From: an uncultured Caulobacteraceae bacterium | GTDB taxonomy: Bacteria; Pseudomonadota; Alphaproteobacteria; Caulobacterales; Caulobacteraceae | Assembly: GCA_946480495.1 (NCBI GenBank) | Contig: CAMLKO010000070.1 | Coordinates: forward strand, 1 to 6,033 | DNA: 6,033 nucleotides | Direction: 5' to 3' | Shown here: positions 1 to 5,245 of the stretch, piece after piece | How positions within the stretch are numbered: the first letter of the stretch is position 1 | Layout: every line of letters starts with the position of its first letter | The notes under the pieces: generated by a model | What the model saw: only the letters and a program-made list of their open reading frames with translations | Databases searched by the model: none | Told to the model about the DNA's origin: nothing | Program-made: the position numbers and the translations under genes

Positions 1-823
1 CGGCCTCGTCGGGGATCTGGATCGGTCCGCCGGAGCGCGCGGCGATGGGGCGGCGGATGAAGCCGGGGACCTTCGACCACAGGGTGCGCGCCCTATAGCG
101 GCTGCCGAGCACCTTCTCGGCGATGCGCAGCGCCTTTTCGCCGCCCACCGTCTGGGTCTGGTTGACGCGCTTCTCCGTCTGGAAGTCGGCGAGGTCGATG
201 TCCTCGTCCGACAGCGACAGCGCAGCCTTCAGGTCGGACGCAAACTTCTGCGGGTCGCGGGTGAATTCCTCGTAGAGGAAGACCTTGGTCCGCTCGCGCC
301 CGAACGTCTCCACGTAGGACGAAACGAGCGCCGCATAGTCGATGCGGGTCAGCGGCGCGTAGAGCGAGGCGGGCGGGGTGTCCCAGTAGTCCGACCGCAG
401 GAAGCCGGCCAGCCCCTTCTCCAGCCGGAAGTTCCCTTGCTTGATCGTCTGCAGGAACATGCTGCGCAGCCAGGCCCGCTGCTCTCGCAGGATGATGAGC
501 ACGGTGAGGTCCTCACCGAACACCGCGCGCAGCTTGTCGGCCATGGTGCGCCCGTCGAGCGCATGGGCGATCGACAGCCCCTCGTAAGAGACGACGATGT
601 TGGAGCCGAGCGGCGCGCCGGCGATGGCCTCCAGCCGCGACCGCTGCCGCAGGGCCTGGGCGGCGGGGTCCTCACCCACCGTGTAGGCGATGTCGTCCTT
701 CCAGTCCGCGACCGGCTTGGCCAGCGGCACGTAGCGGTAGGTCTTCAGCTTCGGAAAGACGATGTCCTGCAGAAAGGTCGACGCGGCCTTGGCGCATCCG
801 ATGTGCAGTATGGGGCCGCTCAC
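1..823 (-). CDS. Sulfotransferase family protein (3' end cut by left window edge)
   Basis: Reading from a GTG at 823-821, the frame stays open for 274 codons to the window edge with no stop, so the C-terminus is missing. The N-terminus ILHIGCAKAASTFLQ (residues 5-19) resembles the 5'-phosphosulfate-binding P-loop of PAPS-dependent sulfotransferases (usual form IGxPKTGTTxLQ), with K12, S15 and T16 kept and AA replacing the usual TG. A strand with VVSYEGLS (77-84) and then VLIILREQRAWLRSMFLQ (108-125) matches the 3'-phosphate-binding region, with R113 and S121 as likely ligands. YEEF (184-187) fits the later part of the fold. No signal peptide or membrane segment is seen, so it is probably cytoplasmic. 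The start is supported by GGGAG nine bases upstream and by P-loop placement; no in-frame start was seen just upstream. It follows the sialyltransferase-like gene after 25 nt and is probably in the same operon. Expected activity is sulfate transfer from PAPS to a glycan; the acceptor is unknown. Confidence 0.8.
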   Translation of the reverse strand, partial: MSGPILHIGCAKAASTFLQDIVFPKLKTYRYVPLAKPVADWKDDIAYTVGEDPAAQALRQRSRLEAIAGAPLGSNIVVSYEGLSIAHALDGRTMADKLRAVFGEDLTVLIILREQRAWLRSMFLQTIKQGNFRLEKGLAGFLRSDYWDTPPASLYAPLTRIDYAALVSSYVETFGRERTKVFLYEEFTRDPQKFASDLKAALSLSDEDIDLADFQTEKRVNQTQTVGGEKALRIAEKVLGSRYRARTLWSKVPGFIRRPIAARSGGPIQIPDEA

Positions 824-832
824 GCGTACGCT

Positions 833-837
833 CTCCC
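833..837 (-). promoter_or_regulatory. Shine-Dalgarno site for the sulfotransferase gene
   Basis: The minus strand reads GGGAG here, nine bases before the GTG at 823. It lies inside the only intergenic gap of the window (824-848, 25 nt) and supports the GTG start. The gap is too short and shows no hairpin, so there is no sign of a terminator or separate promoter between the two genes. Confidence 0.6.
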
Positions 838-848
838 GCCGATGACGG

Positions 849-1790
849 TCAGGCCCTAGCAGGCCGCCCGGCCGTTCGCCAGAGCGACGGTTCCGGTTCG
901 CGCACCTCCGGCCGCAGGCTGACGAGGGTGAGGCCTTCGCGCCCCTTGAACGGCAGGATGGTCGAGGAAGCGAAGTGATAGACGGTGAGCGGGCCCTGGC
1001 GCAGGCAGCGGTCGATCACCGCCTCCGCCGGGGCCATGATCTTCGGGTCCTTGTCGCTCGTCAGCCCCGACGCGTCGCGCGGGTGCGGCAGGTAGAGGTC
1101 GGACTTCGCGAGCGCCTCTCGGGCCCTGTCCAGCGCCGCCGGGTCCTTCAGGTCCTGAAAGGGGGCGCCGAGCAGGATGGCCTTCACGTTCGCCGGCAGG
1201 CGCGCGGCGTCTTCGGCGCTCATCTGGCCGGCCCAGTCGAGGTCGATGGCCTCGACCCGCTCAGCCGGGGCGATGTTCTCGTAGCCCGGATAGATGGTGT
1301 AGTGGCGCGCGATGCGGCCGCGCATGAAGGCCGGTCCTCCGCGCGGAAACAGCAGCCGTGCGATCCGCCGCTTGGCGGTCTCACCCTCCAGCGGCCGGTC
1401 GCGGAAGTAGTCCGAGGCGTGCGGCCAGATGTTCGCCGCCCCGTCGTCGAAGGTGTGCAGCTTCAGGCCGGGCGTCAGTCTCAGCGCCACGGCGAGCGGA
1501 TAGTAGTTGATGGTGGCGACAAACAGCCGGCCGCCCGTCAGCCGCGCATGCCACAGCATCGGCAAAAGCCGCGCGACGCCGCGTCCCAGCCCCTCGCCCT
1601 GCACGATGTCGTAGCGGCGGTCGGCCTGCGCCTCGATCTGGTTGTAGAGGGCATAGACGCTCTCGCTGTCTTCGCCGATGCGGTGCTGGTGGGTGCAGAC
1701 GAGCCGGAACGGCGTCTCGACGACGCCCCGCCTGATCAGCTCCAGAACGATCAGCGCCTGCAGCTTCGTCCGGACGAGGACGTAGTCCAT
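849..1790 (-). CDS. GT52-like sialyltransferase family protein, putative nonulosonic (legionaminic) acid transferase
   Basis: A 313-residue protein that resembles glycosyltransferase family 52 (Neisseria Lst type), inverting enzymes that move sialic acid from CMP-sialic acid to glycans such as lipooligosaccharide. The N-terminus MDYVLVRTKLQALI resembles the first strand and helix of that family. HTFDDGAANI (112-121) holds the (D/E)(D/E)G motif with D115, D116 and G117; the family's general base lies in this motif. HYTIYPGYENI (163-173) is also family-like. LPHPR (235-239) gives the HP motif (H236, P237) that binds CMP, and HFASSTILPF (272-281) gives the paired Ser/Thr motif (S275, S276). All landmark motifs are present in the expected order, so it looks intact. 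The ATG shares one base with the stop of the cytidylyltransferase gene (TGATG), implying translational coupling. Because the neighbours make a CMP-activated legionaminic-type sugar, the donor is probably CMP-legionaminic acid rather than CMP-Neu5Ac; this is inference. The acceptor is unknown. Confidence 0.78.
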   Translation of the reverse strand: MDYVLVRTKLQALIVLELIRRGVVETPFRLVCTHQHRIGEDSESVYALYNQIEAQADRRYDIVQGEGLGRGVARLLPMLWHARLTGGRLFVATINYYPLAVALRLTPGLKLHTFDDGAANIWPHASDYFRDRPLEGETAKRRIARLLFPRGGPAFMRGRIARHYTIYPGYENIAPAERVEAIDLDWAGQMSAEDAARLPANVKAILLGAPFQDLKDPAALDRAREALAKSDLYLPHPRDASGLTSDKDPKIMAPAEAVIDRCLRQGPLTVYHFASSTILPFKGREGLTLVSLRPEVREPEPSLWRTAGRPARA

Positions 1791-2488
1791 CAGCCCCGCC
1801 GCTGCATGACGAGTTCGGCGAGCGTGAAGTCGAGTTCGGTGTCGATGTCGACGGAGCGCTCTTCGGGCATGGCGTAGAGGCGGGTGACGGGCTGGAAGAC
1901 GGCCGGGTGGGCGATGAAGGCCGCGCGCCGCCAGACATAGACGGAGCCGTTCATGTCGAAGCACTCGGGCGCGTCCTGGCGGCGGACGATAGGGCGGTCC
2001 AGCGTCTTGGCGACGGCGACCGTGCCGTCCGGCGCGCGCTCGACCAGGCTGAAGTAGGGGGAGTTGCGGGCTGGCTGGCCGGTGATGACGCTGTCGGCGC
2101 CGCTCTCTTCCAGCAGGGCGACGGCGCCGGCGATGTCCTCGACCGCGCGGGTCGGGCTGGTAGGCTGCAGCGCGACCAGCACCTCGCATTCGCGGCCTAG
2201 GGCGGCCTCGGCGGCGCGCAGGCAGTGCTCCATCGCCGGGATCGAGGAGACGGTGTCGGTGGCGAGTTCGGCCGGCCGCTCTACGAGAAGGTCGGCGCCG
2301 GCGGCGCGCGAGGCTTCCAGGATGTCGGCGCTGTCGCTGCTCACGGCCACTATGGCGAAGAGGCCGCTTTCCTTGGCCTGTTCGACGGACCAGGCGATCA
2401 GCGGCTTGCCGGCCAGCGGGCGGATGTTCTTGCCCGGCACGCCCCTGGAGCCGCCGCGCGCGCAGATCACGCAGATGCGGGTCGTCAC
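1790..2488 (-). CDS. legF: CMP-legionaminic acid synthase / acylneuraminate cytidylyltransferase (LegF/PtmB/NeuA family)
   Basis: A 232-residue cytidylyltransferase that joins CTP and a nonulosonic acid to give the CMP sugar and pyrophosphate, the last activation step in the cytoplasm. The N-terminal nucleotide-binding motif ARGGSRGVPGKN spans residues 10-21. LQPTSPTR (107-114) is the typical CTP-site strand. DMNGSVYVW (178-186) and SVDIDTELDF (212-221) supply the acidic residues (D214, D216) used for metal and substrate binding in this family. Length is normal for the single-domain PtmB/LegF form. The start is GTG, chosen because it forms a GTGA overlap with the upstream stop and puts the glycine-rich motif at the N-terminus; longer in-frame starts lie deep inside ptmE. 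NeuA (Neu5Ac) and LegF (legionaminate) cannot be separated by motifs alone; the adjacent ptmE favours LegF. Confidence 0.9.
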   Translation of the reverse strand: MTTRICVICARGGSRGVPGKNIRPLAGKPLIAWSVEQAKESGLFAIVAVSSDSADILEASRAAGADLLVERPAELATDTVSSIPAMEHCLRAAEAALGRECEVLVALQPTSPTRAVEDIAGAVALLEESGADSVITGQPARNSPYFSLVERAPDGTVAVAKTLDRPIVRRQDAPECFDMNGSVYVWRRAAFIAHPAVFQPVTRLYAMPEERSVDIDTELDFTLAELVMQRRG

Positions 2489-3540
2489 TTGCCGAACACC
2501 TGATCGAACTCGGTGCGGGCGCGCTCGAGGTCGTCGATGTGGCCGATGTCCATCCAGTATTCGCGCAAGGGGAAGACCGAGGCGTTGCGGCCCTGCGCCA
2601 TCGCGGCCGAAAAGAGGTCGGGCATGTCGAAGATCCGGCCGCTGGGGATCAGGTCGAAGATGGACGGCGAGAGCGCGTAGATGCCGGCGTTGACGTAGCA
2701 GCTCTGGCTCGGCTTCTCCTCGACGCCGATCAGCCGCGAGCCGTCCATCCGCACCACGCCGTAGGGCACCTGCATGGTGTATTCGCGCGCGCACATGGTC
2801 GCCTCGGCGCCCTGGTCGGCGTGGAAGCGCAGCAGGTTGTCGAGGTGGACGGAGGTGAGCAGGTCGCCGTTCATCACCACCAGCGGCTTGCTCGGCCGCT
2901 CGGGCAGCAGCGACAGCGCGCCGGCGGTGCCCAGCCGCTCGTTCTCCACCAGATACTCGATCTGCACGCCCAGGGCCGCGCCGTCGCCGAAGTGGTCCTG
3001 CACCACCTCGCGGCGGTGGTTCACGCTGATGAAGAAGCGGCGATAGCCCTGGTCGGCGAAGTTGCGGACGATGGACTCCAGCAGCGGGCGCCCGCCGACG
3101 GGGAGCATCGGCTTGGGGATGGTTTCGGTCAGCGGCCGCAGCCGCACGCCAAGCCCGCCGGCCATCAGCACCACCCAGGTGTCCTGGGCCTCCAGCCCGA
3201 CCAGCTCGTCGATCCACTCCAGCCCGACGACCCGGCCTTCGTCGTCCACCACCGGCACCTGGTGGATGCGCAGCTCGCGCATCAGCCGAAGCGCCCCTTC
3301 CCGCCCGTCGCGGGTGGAGGCGGTCGTCGGTTCCTTGCGCATCACCTCGCCCACCGGAGCGGTGAGCGCGACGCTGCGCAGCAGGCCCCGGCGCACGTCG
3401 CCGTCGGTGACGGTGCCGAGCAGCCGGCGATTTTCGTCCACCACCAGCGCGATCTGCATGCGGCCGCGGTCGATGGTTTCCACGGCCTGCAACACCGTGG
3501 CGTCGGGGCCGATCAGCACCTGTTCGTGACGCTCGCTCAT
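2485..3540 (-). CDS. ptmE: PtmE-type glucosamine-1-phosphate guanylyltransferase (two CBS domains plus nucleotidyltransferase)
   Basis: A 351-residue protein with two regions. Residues about 8-54 and 66-115 form a CBS pair (LLGTVTDGDVRRGLL at 40-54; VPVVDDEGRVVGL at 95-107), which usually senses adenylates. Residues about 122-347 are a sugar-1-phosphate nucleotidyltransferase with the pyrophosphorylase signature AGGLGVRLRPLTETIPKPML (127-146), NGDLLT (224-229), EKP (275-277) and NAGIYAL (284-290). This is the architecture and length of Campylobacter PtmE, which makes GDP-glucosamine from glucosamine-1-phosphate and GTP and commits it to legionaminic acid. The GTP/GlcN-1-P specificity is taken from that homologue, not visible here. 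The ATG overlaps the upstream stop by four bases and follows a strong AAGGGAG. Related CBS-NTases without this specificity occur in other surface-sugar loci, but flanking by legF and legI supports PtmE. Confidence 0.85.
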   Translation of the reverse strand: MSERHEQVLIGPDATVLQAVETIDRGRMQIALVVDENRRLLGTVTDGDVRRGLLRSVALTAPVGEVMRKEPTTASTRDGREGALRLMRELRIHQVPVVDDEGRVVGLEWIDELVGLEAQDTWVVLMAGGLGVRLRPLTETIPKPMLPVGGRPLLESIVRNFADQGYRRFFISVNHRREVVQDHFGDGAALGVQIEYLVENERLGTAGALSLLPERPSKPLVVMNGDLLTSVHLDNLLRFHADQGAEATMCAREYTMQVPYGVVRMDGSRLIGVEEKPSQSCYVNAGIYALSPSIFDLIPSGRIFDMPDLFSAAMAQGRNASVFPLREYWMDIGHIDDLERARTEFDQVFGK

Positions 3541-4175
3541 GCGCCGGCTCCCTTCAGCGGCCGCGCAGGCGCGCCGGCCACCCGCTCGCCCGCCGCCACG
3601 TCGGCCAGGACGACCGCGCCCGCGCCCATCACCGCGCCGGCTCCGATGTTCACGCCCTGAATCACCACCGCCCCTATGCCCACATGCGCGCCCGCGCCCA
3701 CCTTCACGCCGCCCGACAACCGCACGCCGGGGGCGATGTGGGCGTGATCGCCGATCTCGCAGTCGTGGTCGATTATAGCGCCGCTGTTGACGATCACATC
3801 GCAACCGAGCCGGACGCCGGTCTGGACGATGGCGCCGGCCATCACCTGCGCTCCTTCGCCGAGCACTGCGTCCGCTTCAACGATAGCGCTGGGGTGGCGC
3901 GGGGTGACGAAGGCGAGGCCCGCGGCGCGGCCCGCCTCGTACGCCGCCTTTCGCCGCGAAACATCGCCGACCGAGCCCACGCCATTGGCGAGCTCGACCC
4001 CCTTCAGCCCCGCCAGCGCCTCATCGCCGCCAAGCCAGGGAACCTCCGTCGGCCAGCCCGTCCCGGGCCTTTCCGGAGCCAGGCAACCGCGCACGGATAG
4101 ACCCATGGCGCGCAGCGTCGCCAGCACCACCCGGGCATGACCGCCCGCGCCGAGGATGACAATGTCGCGGCTCAT
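3537..4175 (-). CDS. neuD: NeuD/PglD/LegH-family sugar acetyltransferase (left-handed beta-helix)
   Basis: A 212-residue acetyl-CoA-dependent acetyltransferase. The N-terminal domain (1-about 95) opens with IVILGAGGHARVV (5-17), the Rossmann-like glycine-rich motif that binds the sugar nucleotide in PglD. The C-terminal part (about 96-205) is a hexapeptide-repeat left-handed beta-helix (turns such as VLGEGAQ, VKVGAGA, VNIGAGA) ending in AGAPARPLKG, typical of acetyl-CoA binding. H137 in IDHDCEIG lines up with the catalytic base His of PglD (motif IEHEC). Two roles are possible: LegH, N-acetylating the 4-amine of the nucleotide-linked 6-deoxy sugar, or NeuD, O-acetylating the finished nonulosonate. 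The pathway needs a LegH step and no other acetyltransferase is in the window, so LegH is the better guess. It overlaps legI upstream and ptmE downstream by ATGA. No strong Shine-Dalgarno is seen, so translation probably depends on coupling to legI. Confidence 0.88.
   Translation of the reverse strand: MSRDIVILGAGGHARVVLATLRAMGLSVRGCLAPERPGTGWPTEVPWLGGDEALAGLKGVELANGVGSVGDVSRRKAAYEAGRAAGLAFVTPRHPSAIVEADAVLGEGAQVMAGAIVQTGVRLGCDVIVNSGAIIDHDCEIGDHAHIAPGVRLSGGVKVGAGAHVGIGAVVIQGVNIGAGAVMGAGAVVLADVAAGERVAGAPARPLKGAGA
3548..3554 (-). promoter_or_regulatory. Shine-Dalgarno site for ptmE
   Basis: The minus strand reads AAGGGAG seven bases before the ATG at 3540, inside the last codons of the acetyltransferase gene. 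It is the best ribosome binding site in the operon and fixes the ptmE start that also makes the ATGA overlap. It may raise PtmE output independently of coupling. Confidence 0.6.
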
Positions 4176-5245
4176 GGATCGAGCGGCTCGTCTTCGGCGT
4201 AGGCGCGGTTCGCCGCCTCGCCCAGGGTGTCCCAGTAGGCGATCGGCGCGCGCCCCGTGGCGGGCCGCTTGATGGCTAGATCCTCGGCCGTGAACGGTTG
4301 TCCGGCCGCGACCGGGCGAGCGGCGACGAGGCTCTTGCGGGCGATCGGGCGGTTGCGGAGTTCTGTCTTGCCGGGCTGCTTGACCCCGTCGCCCAGCGCC
4401 AGCTCGACGTTGCGGATCGCCTCGACCATGGCCTTGAACTCGGCCGGCTCGGCGGAGGCGGCGTGGTCGGGGCCCGCCATCGTGCGGTCGAGCGTCAGGT
4501 GCTTTTCGATGATCACCGCGCCTCGCGCCACCGCCGCAACGCTGATCGCGGCTCCCTCGGTGTGGTCGGAATAGCCGACCGGCAGGCCGAACGCCTCGGC
4601 CATGGTGTCCATGGCGCGCAGGTTGGTTTCGGCGACGGGCGCGGGATACTCGGTGGTGCAGTGGAGCAGGGTCACCCGCTCGCGGAGCGCAGCCCAACCC
4701 GCCTCATTGAGCGCAGCCTCGAAAGCCGCGCGGCCAGGGCGCGCATCCGGCGCCGCCGTCATGCCGAAGGCCAGCACGCCCAGCGCCTCGCGGATCTCGT
4801 CAAGGGTGCTCATCCCGGTCGACAGGATCAGCCGGCGTCCGCTGCGCGCCGCCTCCAGCAAAAGGGGCGCGTTGGTCAGCTCGCCGGATCCGAATTTCAG
4901 CGTCCGCAGCCCGAAGACGTCGACCAGCAGCCGCAGGCTCTCGAAGTCGAACGGGCTGGAGAGGAAGGCCACGCCGCGCTTCTCGCAGTGGGCGATGATG
5001 GCGCGGTGGTGGTCCTCGGACAGCTGCAGCCGGCGCAGCATGTCGAGCTGCGACTCCGCCGCGCCCGCCTGGCGCACCTGGTAGTCGGCCTTGGGGGCGC
5101 GCTTGCTGGCCAGCGCCGCGGCGTTGAAGGTCTGGAACTTGACCACGTCCGCGCCCGCGTCGGCCGCGGCATCCACCAGCGCCAGCGCCAGCTTCAGCTC
5201 GCCGTTATGGTTCACCCCGGCTTCGGCGATGATCAGCGTCTTCAT
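4172..5245 (-). CDS. legI: N,N'-diacetyllegionaminic acid synthase / N-acetylneuraminate synthase family (LegI/NeuB)
   Basis: A 357-residue synthase that condenses phosphoenolpyruvate with a 2-acetamido-mannose-type sugar to give a nine-carbon nonulosonate. The N-terminal TIM barrel (about 3-285) shows AEAGVNHNG (7-15), VKFQTF (35-40), FLSSPFD (94-100), KFGSGELTN (117-125), STGMST (142-147), LHCTTEYPAP (194-203), GYSDHTEG (224-231) and IIEKHLTLDRTMAGPDH (245-261). H228 and H249 correspond to the metal-binding histidines of Neisseria NeuB, and E8, K36, K117 and E122 sit in the conserved active-site motifs. The C-terminal region (about 298-357, from RPIARKSLVAAR) is the SAF/antifreeze-like domain that caps the partner subunit's active site in the dimer. 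The ATG overlaps the legG stop by four bases. The barrel motifs do not by themselves tell NeuB from LegI or PseI; the ptmE/legF context and the LegI-like loop before LHCTTEYPAP favour legionaminate. Confidence 0.92.
   Translation of the reverse strand: MKTLIIAEAGVNHNGELKLALALVDAAADAGADVVKFQTFNAAALASKRAPKADYQVRQAGAAESQLDMLRRLQLSEDHHRAIIAHCEKRGVAFLSSPFDFESLRLLVDVFGLRTLKFGSGELTNAPLLLEAARSGRRLILSTGMSTLDEIREALGVLAFGMTAAPDARPGRAAFEAALNEAGWAALRERVTLLHCTTEYPAPVAETNLRAMDTMAEAFGLPVGYSDHTEGAAISVAAVARGAVIIEKHLTLDRTMAGPDHAASAEPAEFKAMVEAIRNVELALGDGVKQPGKTELRNRPIARKSLVAARPVAAGQPFTAEDLAIKRPATGRAPIAYWDTLGEAANRAYAEDEPLDP

Noticed and set aside
349..675. 108-codon minus-strand open frame inside the sulfotransferase gene
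   Set aside because: It is in another frame of the same strand, Ser/Arg/Pro-rich, with no motif; the sulfotransferase frame is continuous across it.
824..848. Possible terminator or promoter in the only intergenic gap
   Set aside because: Only 25 bases, with a Shine-Dalgarno sequence but no hairpin with T-run and no recognisable -35/-10 pair.
975..1877. 300-codon open frame on the plus strand opposite the sialyltransferase-like gene
   Set aside because: Antisense shadow with no motif, while the minus strand gives a coherent GT52-like protein.
1791..2189. N-terminal extension of the sialyltransferase-like gene into the cytidylyltransferase gene
   Set aside because: The open frame extends upstream, but the translation there is Arg/His/Pro-rich low complexity and overlaps legF. 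The family-like N-terminus begins at the ATG at 1790, which overlaps the legF stop.
2489..3217. N-terminal extension of legF into ptmE
   Set aside because: The upstream open frame is Arg/Ala/Gly-rich shadow of ptmE. The GTG at 2488 gives the canonical glycine-rich N-terminus and the GTGA overlap.
2539..3660. 373-codon open frame on the plus strand opposite ptmE
   Set aside because: It is a shadow of high third-position GC on the minus strand. Its translation is rich in His, Gln, Val and Arg with no recognisable motif, and it crosses a gene boundary of the real operon.
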